From assembly GCF_026745355.1 (NCBI RefSeq), contig NC_079205.1, positions 35,635,660 through 35,699,659 on the forward strand: a stretch of DNA of 64,000 nt. Reading direction: 5' to 3'. Below, piece by piece: positions 47,262 to 58,880 of the stretch. Source of the stretch: Beta vulgaris subsp. vulgaris. Lineage: Eukaryota; Streptophyta; Magnoliopsida; Caryophyllales; Amaranthaceae. The notes beneath the pieces are model-generated. The model saw only the letters and a program-made list of their open reading frames with translations. It did no database searches and was not told the DNA's origin. Positions within the stretch are counted from its first letter, which is position 1. Every line of letters begins with the position of its first letter. Position numbers and translations under genes: made by a program.

Positions 47262-48146
47262 TAGTTCTGTTTTGTTGGTTGTAGGATCGAATTACAATTC
47301 CAAACTTTAACTTGGTTTGCCAAACAGTATTTGAATTTGAAATTCAACATTTGAAATTCTATGATTTCCCAAACAACCTATTGGAATTTGAAATTCCAAA
47401 TTTGAAATTCTTAAGTTTCCCAAACACTAGACTTGGAATTGAATTCTGGAAATTGGAATTCCGAAATTGAAATGTACTATTTGAAATGAAATATGGGTAT
47501 CCAAACGCAACCTTAGTGGAATTAGAGTAAGAAGGCAAAGAACAAATGGCTATTATGAGAGAATGAAGGCACTGACACTTAATAAGTTAAACTCACTTAA
47601 TTACTTAGTCAGACACAATTTGGAACTTATCTAGACTTCTATATTTATAGTGTTAATCATGAAGAACGTGGGATTAATGTTAGAGTACACGTTTTAATCC
47701 ATTTACCCATGATGTTCCTTCCCCTAAGGAACACGTTTTACATCATGTCCCATGATCCCATGAACTATAAATGAACGTGGATAAAATGCAGCCATTACTC
47801 CTAAATAATAGGAGTTCCTTGAGCATTATCCGAAAATCAGTTTTTATAAACTCTTTTTATCTTTAAATCTGAATTTCTAATCTTTAAGATTATAATATCT
47901 TTGAAAAAAATCTTTCTAACAACCGGATATTTATTTTCTTATTTTCCGAAAAATAAAATCTTTTCCAAAACAGATTTTCTTTTTAAAACTGATTTTATCT
48001 TTTGAAATTAGAAATAACTAATTTCCTATAATCTAGGCATGACTTACTCCATTATCTTTTAATCGTTATACTAAGTACACGCCTAAGTCTAGTTCCTTAT
48101 ACTAGTTCAGTTCCTTTAACATATTTGCTAAGTGCCACTTAGTTTT

Positions 48147-48188
48147 TTTTTTTTTTGAGGGAAAAAAAAAAAAAAAAAAAAAAAAAAA
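48147..48188. repeat. Adjacent T-run and A-run replacing LTR sequence
   Basis: A run of about 15 T, then GAGGG, then about 27 A. The homologous stretch of the other LTR (about 32987-33095) has ordinary mixed sequence with several GTTCC motifs. Confidence 0.85.
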
Positions 48189-48397
48189 CGCTTATTCTTG
48201 ATCCAATGCTTGCTCCAGTATCAACATAGAAACTTCTTTACTTAGCCTTGAAATCCTCTCTTGACTTCTTCATTGACTTCGTATTCTCCCAGTTCCTTGC
48301 ATTGATACCTTAGACACCATACACTTAAATAATTCATTAGTTCACTACTTAGTTTGTTCCTTTGTTTCTTTGTCATTATCAAAACTAGGGTTCAACA

Positions 48398-49002
48398 TCT
48401 TCCATTTAGGTGTCGTGCATTAATAAAGGTAAGTTTGAAGGTACCGTATATAAATGTTTAAATATTTGGATACAACGTAGAAACTGGAGAAAGATAAGGA
48501 TATAACGTAGAAAGATCCAAAATTCTTTATACACCAAAATTGAAATATTTAAAATTCGCCCCTGCTAACAGCCTATATATCAATAACATCAAAATATATA
48601 CATTGCATTGAAAAAATTAACCTCTTTTGCCTTGCTCACATTTTCGTTACGCGAGCAAATCAAAAGACGAAAAATACCTATGAAGCGACCAATGCCACTA
48701 TTGATACATTTAGCAAAGAGAAGAAAGATTAAAAAAAAAAAAAAAAATTGCTCTGTACAAAATTCTAAGGAGCTAGATGGAAGAAGCGGTAGCTCAAAAA
48801 GAATTGCCTACAACTTATCACTTGTGGTGCAAGTCAGCAGCTAAAAAATGGGTATATCTTCAGTCTTCAACTATAACAGTATACGTCAGTACCTAATGAA
48901 AACACGAAAAAAATAATCAGAACATCATTTTAAGATACTTGAAACTGCTTGAAGCATATATGGGACATCAAAACAAATGCCAACCTTTTCTGCACTTAAA
49001 TG
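48398..49002. other. Spacer between SIRE-like element and phosphatase gene
   Basis: AT-rich with an A-run (48731-48747). It should contain the 3' UTR of the minus-strand gene ending at 49003. No other gene was seen. Confidence 0.6.
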
Positions 49003-52000
49003 TTATTTTGGTAAGAGTTCTTCGACTTCAATTTTGAGGAAGTTTGAATAAGATGATTCCCTAACTGAAACTTCCATGGAAAAGGTTGCACAGACAGGCC
49101 GGTGGTCAGAGAATTGATATCGATTGGAGTCCTTGCGTTCGTAGGATAATTGATGTACCCCATCTCCCGTCCATAATATTCTGTCACACCTAAAAATTGC
49201 ATGTATATGTCTGTAAATTATATATGCATGCTAGTATGACCGAAGGATTACAGATGATGAAAAGCAAAGATAAAGAGCGAATACCAAGCTGGAGTTCTTC
49301 TTTTGCTTGGAGAGATGTTGGTCTCTCCAAGATAAGAGTCTGAATTGTAAGAATACTTATAAGTAGGTGCAAATTTGATTAGCCCTTCCCTCCATCCTTT
49401 GAATACTCGACCTGCTTCTCTCTCAATTTTCAGCTATTAAAATACAGGTAAATGTTGAAATGTCAGATGAACGTCCACCAAAAACTCATTGCACTCAGAG
49501 TTGTTGATATCTTGAATTTTCATTTTGATACGGTGGCCATCATGAATCATCATAAAGTTTGTTTCGGATGCGAGCTTTGAAATATTATTATTTTTCAGAC
49601 CATGGAATAGCTTTAAGCAGCGTTAACAAAAAATTGTCTCAGTATAACCTAATTCTCTAAAAAAATCCCACAAACTGTGATCCGGAAAAAAAAAAGCAAT
49701 TGGTACATGCAAATGATAAAATTTTGGATTACTTTTTAAGTAAAAAAGGGTATCGAGTTAAATTTTCATATCTATTCTCGTGCCCAGAATTAGTTAACAC
49801 TGATGTGTACATGTGAAACGCGAACTAGAAAGCATTTAAGATGAACATTTCATGATAGACTTCAGCAAAATGTCAACCAAAGCTAATTACAGCAAAATGT
49901 CAACCAAAGCTAATTACAGCAAAATGTCAACCAAAGCTAATTACAGCAAGATGTGAGAATCACCTGATCCTTGCTGAGCAAAGTTTCCCATTCCCTCTTC
50001 TTCAGCAGCTTTAGCGTTTCAGTATGATTCAAAGCAATCCTGTAATTCAAGTCCCCAAACCAAACGATCCGGCTAGTGTTTGGAAATTTTTTTGGGTCCC
50101 ACCAATGCAGTAACAATATCAGCATTTACCAGAAGAAAAATAAATCAGAAATCAGTTGTAGGACTAACATAACATACTCATGCTCTAATATTCTCTCTGG
50201 AATTCGGCTGTTTGGTACTTTGCATCTCCTTGGAAAGTAAGTACATTTAAGTATCTCTATGACGTCCAGATTCCTCCTGAGCTCGTCTCCTTCTTTCTCA
50301 CCAGATGCTAGGTGGCTGCATATGAAGCAAAAGCTCGTCTTGTACAAAAGCATGCTCACAGCGATACAGCCCTTGAAAAAGAAACAAATAAATAAAAGGA
50401 ACAATCAGCATGTTTCAGGCAGATTTAAAGTAGAAACTTATCTTTCCCATCAAATAAAAAATTTACCTTGTTACCAAGGCCCATGATACCACGACTAATA
50501 CAAGAAGTTTTCAGGTGACTAATGTGTTGAACAAGCTCCCTCCTCACCCAAATGGTGAGAAAGATTCCAACCATCTGCTTGCTCACAATTAAACTGTATT
50601 TTTGGTTATGTCCAGAAGAATTTATGATTTCTGATAAAACAACACTATTTGGCCCGTCATCTTCTTCTGATGAGAAGTCATCATCGCTGAAATTACTTTG
50701 CTGACAGCGGAAACAAGAATCTCTCGTGTATCTTCTCTCTAACTCCGAAACACAATTGCAAGTCTTGAGCCTTTTTTTGCTTTCTGTCCTGAATTGCTTA
50801 CTCACAGCTTTGAGCGAGTACTTAGGAAAGAAAAGTGAACCACTCGGTGTGCTTGTTAGTTTGGCAGCCCTTGTCCCATGGCATGTTTTTGCATCCATCA
50901 TAGATGTTGTTTTTCGTAGTGTTTGGAAGTGGTTGTTAGAACCATTAAGAGATTGATTGATGAGAGCCAACCATCTTGCGGCTGGTTCACTGTCTTCCAA
51001 AACAAGCACATTTCCAGCATTTAATGGGACAATCTCCTGAAAACTACATATAACAAGGTAAGATCCTTTTAAATCACCTTAAAATGATCTCAGAAAACAG
51101 ACACTGAGTTGCAGTTTGTCTATAATGTTAGTGCACAAATTTCAGGCTCCTTTCACAATTCTAGGTGCATTCTCTTCACCTTGAAAAAAAGATTTTCAGG
51201 TAAGTTCACATAAGCTCCAATAAGTTCCGATATGTTCAGTAACAATAAGGTGAAGAGAACGCACACCTTGAGGCTGCTAAAACTGTCAAGGACAGAAAGT
51301 AATCAGATGTAATAGCAGTTGAATGATTCTGGTCAAGGTTTCATTTTGGGTAGAATTACTATCACCCAGTTAAGAAAAAAGAACATATAATGGGTATGAC
51401 ATATCAGGTAACAAAAACATTTCGGAAACAAGAATAAGATTGAGAGAAAGAGTGGATTACCCTAAGACGTAGATATCCGAAGGAGCACTAAGCTGGAGAA
51501 AATCATCCAAAACAAGGCTATTCTCAGGAGGCTTCCCTCCCACATTCCAAGTAGCTACAAAAGTCCTGAGTTTTAGAAAACAAAAAGAAAGCAAATTGAA
51601 AACATCAAAAGTTAGATAAAGGGAGATATAATACAATATTTGAAGAAAATGCATCCAAGAGAGACATGAAGGAAATGTTGTGAAGCCTAAGTACTTTAAG
51701 GTCTTGGCATTTTGATCTGCCTGCATTTCGGTACCAAAGCGAGGGAATGCCTCTATTTCTGCAAATAAATCAATAAAATAAATCATTCACCAGATTTATA
51801 ATGTGAATAGTCTAAATATGCTAATGGAACAGTGAATTATGCAGCTCGGACAACAAGGCAAATTGAAGAAAACAAAAAGTAAAAAGAATATTGTCAATAT
51901 GCAAATTGCCAAACATATAAGTGCTAATCTATTTGCTTTCAGAAAAGATAAGATAGATTGGAAGCATATATCATATTTGCTTTAGTTCCCTGTTAATAAG

Positions 52001-53429
52001 ATTTCCCATAATCATAGTGAATCTTATTCTTTCTGTCTTCAAAGATGCCAAGAATCAACACCACAATCTAGCAACATTCCTACTAGATTGATGTGTTTTT
52101 CGGTTAATGTAGACAACTTTCAATCTCGGGCCACAGATACCACCATTTTAGGACTTTACGAATTAAGCTAGTTGGCACCCATAGTTCATAGCTGGACGAA
52201 ACTGCATGAAGGCCGAAAACTAGGAGCATCTTTTTTCCTACAACATTGACCCAACACCGCGAAAAAAACAAACAAAGCAACATCAAAAGATTAAGAAGAA
52301 ACTAACCAGAAGAGTGATTGATCCCTCTTCTACTTCTGTCCTTAGCTGAAAACATTTTATGAATCAAAGACTGAAAAATAAGAATGCAAGTAAGAAGGTC
52401 AAAAGAATGAAATGAACTAGACGTGGCCAACATATAAAGCCCGTTTCTTGAAGAATGACAGCGCAGTTGGTCGGCATTTGGTATGAAAAATCCCGGAAAT
52501 AAGGGATAAACAAAACTGTTTTAAGAGGAGAGGGTGTAAAGTATTTGATCACATGAAAGACCCAAATATGAAATTGTTAAAATTTTACCTATCTAAATAA
52601 ACAATCAGTTTGAGTAATTAAGAATTAATCAAAAAGTAAACAAATTTAATTAAAAAGAGATAGTTTTGTAAATAAATAAGTATAATAATTATAATAATAA
52701 TAGTAATAATCATTATAGAAATAATACCTTGCTTTTTCTATCTTCAATTGATCTCAAAGCCATCCTAAGACCATCAAGAATTTGGTAAATTGCTTTGGCC
52801 CAGGAACTCCAAATCCCATAAACTGTTGTTATATAATTATGCAAAAAAAAATTACCCAAAAAATTGTAATTAGCCATTTTCAATTTATTAAATATCATTC
52901 CTTAAATTCAGAATGAATTCATGGGATTTGCACTTCCAATTCTTAACAAATCCCTTAACTTTTCAATTTTAAATTTCAACCCAGAAACAAACAAGAAATC
53001 AATTTATAAACAAAAACAACAAAAACGAATAGAATAAAGAACAGAGCAAAGTGAAATACCCAACAAGAAAAGGAATTTTATTTTCCACTCTTAATTTTGA
53101 GATTGAATATAAATTTAAGAGTGCAAATTAAAACCATTTTCAGAGGGAATTGCACTCTTAAATTCATATATTTAAATTTGAATTTCAACCCAATAATAAA
53201 CATGAATTGAAATTACGATAAAACCCAATAATTAAATTAAATAAGAAAAACAAATTAAGAACAGGTCAAAGGAAAATACCCAGTTAGACTTTTAATTTGA
53301 AGATGATAAAACAAAAAGAAACAGCCCTTTAAATCAATGTGAAATCAGCTGAAAACCCCACAAAAAAAAAAACCAGTTTTTTTTATGAATTTTTTTCGAG
53401 AAAGTCAACAACATAGACATACCAGCCAT
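49003..53429 (-). CDS. Type I inositol polyphosphate 5-phosphatase, ten exons, intact
   Basis: Exons (coding, minus): 53429-53423, 52822-52728, 52370-52307, 51758-51695, 51565-51461, 51043-50467, 50371-50178, 50072-49964, 49433-49285, 49189-49003. Splice sites are GT-AG and every junction keeps frame, giving 1551 nt and 516 residues. Catalytic motifs of the 5-phosphatase fold are present: [10 protein letters not shown] (78-87), [11 protein letters not shown] (Mg-binding Glu), [29 protein letters not shown] (372-381), WCDRILW (455-461) and [10 protein letters not shown] (482 on). The enzyme removes the 5-phosphate from inositol phosphates and/or PtdIns(4,5)P2, damping Ca and membrane signalling. 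An insert of about 150 residues between the second and third motifs (Ser/Asp-rich, residues about 150-250) is usual for plant type I. There is no WD40 region, so it is not type II. The start is uncertain: AACAATGGC at 53429 has a strong plant context but makes a 7-nt coding exon; Met at 52763 would give 494 residues. Confidence 0.93.
49864..49944. repeat. Three perfect 27-bp tandem repeats in a phosphatase intron
   Basis: Unit AGCAAAATGTCAACCAAAGC plus TAATTAC, three identical copies and the beginning of a fourth. It lies about 20 bp downstream (in gene sense) of the donor at 49963. Confidence 0.95.
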
Positions 53430-53960
53430 TGTTAATTTCAAGAGAAAAACTTGGGAAAATGGAGAAATAAGAAAATGAACCTGAGACAAAAACATGAGGA
53501 GGGTGGTTTCTTGATCTGGATTTCCGAGCAAGTATTTTAGGAGAGAGAAAAAAAATAGAAACTTGTCTTGTAAATTGGAGAAAGGTATCAAATTTTACTG
53601 GAAATATTTGGTGCTACAAAGAAGAGGGAAGAGAGAATTTATTGATGAGAAAAGAAAGGGTCAAAATGTTGTTTGATTGAAATTCCCAAGAAACCAGAAT
53701 TTCCTGGGAAATGCTATAATTCTTGTTTGCATGTGAATATTCAGATGTTTTTTATTTTATTTATATATATTTTTTAAATGATTTTGTAAAAGAAATTGCA
53801 ACTTGTAGAGGGATGAAAATTGGGTAAAAGAATTAATTTCTGGATTGTTGTTAATCTGGGGTTCTCACTGTTTGATTGGGTGAAAAAACTGAGAATTATG
53901 TCAGAGATAGAAGAGGCATGACCCCACGTGTGGCTTCGCACACCAAATCTTATGTCATCC
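53430..53960 (-). promoter_or_regulatory. Promoter and 5' leader region of the phosphatase gene
   Basis: Upstream of the probable start, the minus strand has a purine-rich leader (53430-53660) and a TATA-like stretch TATATATAAATAAA (about 53757-53770). A CACGTG G-box lies at 53935-53940 within CCACGTGTGG, the core of many ABA- or light-responsive promoters. Positions suit a transcription start near 53700, but this is inference from motifs. Confidence 0.4.
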
Positions 53961-54719
53961 TAATTCCATGGTCTTCGGCTCTTCGCTTCTCTTCCACCTT
54001 CCATTTTCCCTTGTTTCTTAATAAGGGGTTTTTTTCCTAGGCAATATACATTTTTGCTTTTTTGCTTTAGGAGCACAAGGTTTTAATTTTTGTGGAGTCT
54101 AATCTTTTGTCCACATACCTACAATTTTTTAATAACATATGATAAAGTTTGTCAATGGTTTGCTATTGATGTAACTTGTGTTAGGTAACTACTTATTAGG
54201 TTCGAGTTATACTCAGGATAATAAAAATTTTCATTTCTTAATATTATATTTTAAGATGATAACATTAAATATTACTTGGTTTATTGGCTAAAACTTTTGT
54301 ATATAAACTTGAAGTCACGATATCAAATCAAATACTCTGTAATTTCTATTTTTTTTTATTTTATGTGGGTTACATAGAATAAAACACTATTGGGGATAGC
54401 GAAACGTGGCACTGTTCCTTGTTTAGAAATGTCTTTTAATATATTATTATAGAAAGATTGGATTAATATGCATCAAATTGATTCATCTTTTAATTTCTTC
54501 GACGTCTTTGCCAGAATTGAATATTATGTGGATATATTATGTCAGATTTCTTATCTTTATCTTCGACATGGAAACGATATGACATAACTTCCTCTTTTAT
54601 GGTGGTTTTTATGGTGATGATATTACCTTGTTCACCTCATTTTATGTTTTTCGGGACCGTGTAATTGCTAGTTTGAAATTGAATTCCTTATGTGTGATTT
54701 TGGTCCCCTCAGTTAATTT
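53961..54719. other. Intergenic AT-rich stretch, nothing recognised
   Basis: No gene, element ends or notable repeat seen between the phosphatase promoter region and the Copia remnant. Confidence 0.5.
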
Positions 54720-55063
54720 TTTGGGAATCTCATCGAAAGTATGCTCACGAGGTATTGAAGCATGCACGTACATGGACTTGTAAGCCTCCAACGACTCCTG
54801 CTAACTCTAACTATGAGCTTAGTGCAGATTATGGTCTACTCGTGGTCGATCCAACTCATTATGACAGTCTGGTTAATGTTATTTAGTATCTCATTTTCAC
54901 TCATCCGAATATTGCCAATGTGGTATAGCAGGTGCGTCTATTTTATGCATGCTCCCATGGAGCATCATGCGTTATATTCAGGGAATAATTGATCATATGT
55001 TACACTTATATCCTACTACGAAGTTGCGCTTTATCACATATACTAGTGCAGATTGGGGTGGGT

Positions 55064-55986
55064 TGTAACACCCCAAGAACCCACTAGTAGACATTATCCT
55101 CTATGGGTCCTAACCCGCAAGGTTTTACTTTGGGTAGGATCGTAGTAGAGGCCTTTTAGGTAGGACTACGGTCTTGAGTGCACCAAAGCAAAAACCTTGA
55201 GGACTAGGGTCCATAGAGGACAATATATACATTGGGCATTTTGGGTGTTACAAATGGTATTAAAGCCTTCTTCCTCGTACGCGTCGGAATGGGCCCTAAC
55301 TTTGATACCATGTAACACCCAAGATCTCAGTAGTAGATATTGTCCTTAATGGCCCTAGCCCGCTAGGATCGTAGTCCTATGCAAAGGTCTCTATTAGGTT
55401 GAGGTGTACACCTCTTTATATAAAGAAGGCTTCATCTCCTCAACTTTCAATGTGAAATAGCTAAAATCTTAGGAATCTTCTCCCCTCCTTTTTAAAGAGT
55501 TTGCGTCCTCATAGGCTCTACAAGACATCGGAAGCTGCCTAAAATCTTGGTTATCCCACATCGAAAGTTGAGGAAAACGAAACCTTTTTTATATAGAGTG
55601 GTGTATACCTCAACCTAGTAGAGGCATTTTGGGTAAGACTGCGGTCCTATTGCAAAGAAAAACCCTGCGGGCTAGGGTCCATTGAGGATAATATCTACTA
55701 CTGGGTTCATGGGATGTTACAAATGGTATCAGAGTCAGGGCCCATTCTGGTGTCTTCTAGTACCTACGGGAGCATGTGCTCTTTTCAAAAAGAGGGGAGA
55801 ATGTGCTTAAGATCTTGACTATCTCACATCGGAATAGGAGAACGAAGTCTTCTTTATATAGAGAGGTTGACACCTCAACCTAGCAAAGGACTTTTGAGTA
55901 TGATTACCAACCTGCATCAAAGCAAAAACTTACGGGGTAGGTCCCATAGAGGATAATATCTACTAATGGGCTCTTGTGGTGTTACA
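55064..55986. mobile_element. TRIM-like element with three LTR-like units, partly inverted
   Basis: Starts TGTAACACCCC and ends GGTGTTACA, with a perfect 5-bp duplication TGGGT (55059-55063 and 55987-55991). Removing it restores the Copia reading frame (ADWGG|CTRRS). LTR-like units end with TGTTACA at 55252, 55721 and 55986. The first two are followed by primer-site-like boxes TGGTATTAAAGCC (55255) and TGGTATCAGAGTC (55724). Each of the first two units begins with the reverse complement of its own end; in the second (55311-55721) the inverted match covers nearly the whole unit. The phrase CCCACATCG occurs, as in many small plant LTR elements. There is no coding capacity. Confidence 0.75.
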
Positions 55987-56306
55987 TGGGTGTACTCGTC
56001 GTTCTACTTCAATATATTGTTATCTTCTAGGGGGTAACTTAATTTCTTGGCAAACTAAGCGTCAACCACTCTTTTCGGATCAAGTGGACGGATAAAATAT
56101 CGAGGTGTTACGAATGTTGTTGTGGAAACTTGTTAGCTTCGTAATCTTCTTCTTAAGTTACATTTCCCTCTTCGTCAAACTATTTTGTTTATTGTGATAC
56201 TGTCAGTGTCGTTTACATCTCACAATCCAACCCAACATCAATGCGTCAAAACGAATTTTTATCAACTCATTTTCAAATGGTCATATCTCACACGTTTCTT
56301 ATCGGA

Positions 56307-56559
56307 CACTTGTAGAATAAATGCTTATTGTTGCGGTCATTAAGTGACCTATTGCGGAGATTTTGGCCGCGCAACAATTAAGGGGGCAGCAATAGGTAAC
56401 TAATATATATTGGGCAAAAACCGCAGCAATATGTTTATTTCTTATTAAAAAAAGTACAACATATTGCTGCGGTTTTGGCTAGGAAGCGCAGCAATATCTT
56501 GGTTTATTGTTGCGGTTGTTGCCCAAAACCGCAGCAACAGGTCCTGGTACAGAAAAAAT

Positions 56560-56596
<37 letters not shown>

Positions 56597-57812
56597 ATTT
56601 TGCAATTAAATTTGAAATAATATCATTCTCTCATCCAAGAGACTATGCAACACTAAAATACCATAACAACACAAAAGTAACTAAACCAAACCGCCATATA
56701 TTCAATAAAAAAATATTTTACGAACCTTAATTACAAAAATATATATAAAAAACTGAAAACAAAGCTAATAAGGAAAAATTTAAAAAAAAAAGGAAAAGGA
56801 AAAAAGAAATAGATATATAGAAGTACATTAGAGATACATAGAATTAATAAAAAAAATTAAAAATTAAAAGAAAATGGGAAAATGACGTTAGATCTTGAAA
56901 CCCTAACTTATGAGATGTTGGTGCGGAAGATGGTGTGGACGGCGAACGAACTCAAGACGAATGACGACCAAAACAAACGAACGAAGATGGCGAACGACAG
57001 TGGTGGAAACGAAGACGGCGAACGACTTTGGTGGAGACGAACACGACGGCGATGGTGCGGATGAACTCGAGACGAACGAACGCCGGTGGAGACGAACTCT
57101 GGTGATAAGTGGAGAAGAGAAGGGGCGGAAACGAGGAGGGAAGAGAGAGAGGAGATCTGGATGCTATCACACAACTCTCAACCATGCCGGTGATGGTGGC
57201 AACATCAGTTTCTCATATGCCGGTGATGGTCGCTCCATTCGCTTGGCGTTGTTCGCGTAGCTTCGTCCGAAAGTTGACAGAAGGTGGGCCGACGAAGAAG
57301 AACGGTCGGTGGGCCGACGAAGAAGAACGGTCGGTGGGCCGACGAAGCAGAACGGGGTATGCCGGCGAAGCAGAATGGTCGGTTGACGGTTTGGTGAAGA
57401 ACGACGAAGAGATGAAGAGAGAGATGAGGAGATGGGGAGATGAGAGGTTGGGAGAGAGAAGGTAACGACGTGTGAGGTTGAGAGAGGGAAAGTGAGGAAA
57501 AAAACCCTAACGGATGGGTTATATATTTTTTTTAATGATATTGCTGCGGGATCTGGCCGAAATCGTAGCAATATATTAAAATATTATTTTTTAATATTAT
57601 TTTAATATATTATTGCGGTTCTTGACAAAAACTGCGGTAATATATCTGGTCAAATATTCAATTTTTTTCTAAAATTTTTCAGTTGATATCATATTGTTGC
57701 GGTTTTAGGCCGAAACCGCGGCAATATCTTTATTATATTTTATCTTTCTTTTTACGTGAAATATTGCTGTGTATGAGTAAAACCGCAGCAATAAGCAATT
57801 ATTCTACTAGTA
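56307..57812. mobile_element. Non-autonomous CACTA element 4
   Basis: The ends are CACTTGTAGAATAAATGC and, on the right, GCAATTATTCTACTAGTA (terminal base changed from the usual G). Subterminal ATTGCTGCGGTTTT-type repeats occur at both ends, the same family as CACTA element 1. The flanks GGA and CTA no longer match as a 3-bp duplication. The other arm of the host foldback element gives the empty site. It contains a T-run (56562-56594) and a GACGAAGAAGAACGGTCGGTGGGCC-type tandem repeat (about 57288-57350). An open frame at 56910-57260 and its neighbours are repeat-derived and not supported as genes. Confidence 0.85.
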
Positions 57813-57949
57813 CTAATCGAGCTTTTGACCAGGTGTTGGAAAGCTATCGAGCCAAATTTTCATCTACAACTTGAATCTTCCTAAAAATATTAAGTGTGCT
57901 GTGATATATGACCTTTTGAAGTTGACCCTTATGCACAAACACTTATAAA

Positions 57950-58880
57950 CAAATGGAGTTACTCTAATAAAGAGATGGAGTTACTTTTATGACTAAATGG
58001 AGTTATTGTATGAGTATGTTGTTACATTTAACAATAAAAGAGTATCACTCCTAAAGAAATGTGGTTACTCTTATAAGCAAATATGGTTACTTTTGTGAAG
58101 AGTTGTGAGGAAGATGGATGAGTAACCCCATATTTTATCATATGAGTAACCTTATTTTTATCATATGAATAACCCAATTAATTTATACTAGTAATGTCAT
58201 TTAATCTATGAGTAACCTCATTTAATCTTATAAGTAACCCACTTAATTTATACTAGTAACCTCATTCTTTTATACAAGTAACTTCAATAAATCATACGAG
58301 TAACCTTATTTAATCATACGAGTAACCCCAAAGGTTCACAAAAGTAACCGCATTTATTCAAATGAGTAACCTCATTCATTCATAAAATTAAATTGATTAG
58401 TAACCTCATTTGTTCACAGAAGTAACTTTATTTTTTCATACGAGTAACCTCATTACTTCATAATATTAACCTTATTTAATCATATGATCATGACCCAATT
58501 TGATCAAGTAATCCCAATTGTTCACAAAAGTAAGTCCATTTTTATCATATGAGTAACCCAATTAATTCATACTAGTAATGTCATTTAATCTATGAGTACC
58601 TTATTTAATCTTATGAGTAACCCAATTAATTCATACTAGTAACCTCATTTATTTATACAATGAACCTCAATAAATCACACGAGTAACCTCATTTAATCAT
58701 ATGATTAACCCCAAAGGTTCACAAAAGTAACCGCATTTGCTTATAAGAGTAACCACATTTCTTTATAGGAGTGACACTCTTTTATTGTTAAAAGTAACCA
58801 CATACTCATACAAGTAACTCAATTTGGTCATAAGAGTAACTCCATCTGTTCATAAGAGTAACTCTATTTGTTTATAAGTG
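57950..58880. repeat. Degenerate GTAACC / GGTTAC tandem array
   Basis: Roughly forty units of about 20-22 bp, typified by GAGTAACCTCATTTAATCAT. Orientation flips: GGTTAC/AGTTAC in the left arm (to about 58100), GTAACC afterwards. A block of about 200 bp (58130-58335) recurs at 58540-58745. Spacing and sequence are too variable for a CRISPR. Confidence 0.85.

Larger units (their letters stand above)
41787..47512 (+). mobile_element. PIF/Harbinger DNA transposon, near-complete
   Basis: Length 5.7 kb. The ends are GGCCTGTTTGGATAC on the left (after one extra T) and, inverted, GGTTGCGTTTGGATAC on the right. The target duplication is TTA (41784-41786 and 47513-47515), as expected for this superfamily, and the other LTR gives the empty site. 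The subterminal right end is rich in GGAATTTGAAATTCC-like phrases. It carries the two genes typical of the superfamily, both on plus: a DDE transposase and a Myb/SANT protein. Long non-coding stretches (41790-43280, 44590-45818) contain no further gene I can support. Confidence 0.94.
31941..48397 (-). mobile_element. SIRE/Maximus-like Ty1/Copia retrotransposon with env-position ORF
   Basis: LTRs 31941-33305 and 41365-48397 (the latter split by a PIF element) begin TGTTATTTCCCTAGGAACAC and end GGGTTCAACA. Minus-strand order is gag, protease, integrase, RT, RNase H, then a further ORF before the 3' LTR, the arrangement of the SIRE lineage. The primer-binding site is the exact initiator-Met type (41351-41362) and a polypurine tract adjoins the 3' LTR (33306-33319). 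Flanks TCATC and TCTTC are a 4-of-5 target duplication. The LTRs are very similar, so insertion is fairly recent. The whole element is unusually dense in GGAAC/GTTCC. Confidence 0.9.
41365..48397 (-). repeat. 5' LTR of the SIRE-like element, split by a PIF/Harbinger element
   Basis: LTR sequence occupies 41365-41786 and 47513-48397. Compared with the other LTR it lacks about 100 bp near 48147, where runs of T and A replace the expected sequence, and it is otherwise nearly identical. Confidence 0.92.

Noticed and set aside
56910..57571. Open frames on both strands rich in Arg/Asp or Ser/Pro
   Set aside because: They are internal repeat sequence of CACTA element 4, with no domain and mirrored frames on both strands.
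57950..58880. CRISPR-like spaced repeats
   Set aside because: Units are degenerate, spacing is irregular, orientation flips, there are no cas genes, and the genome is plant.
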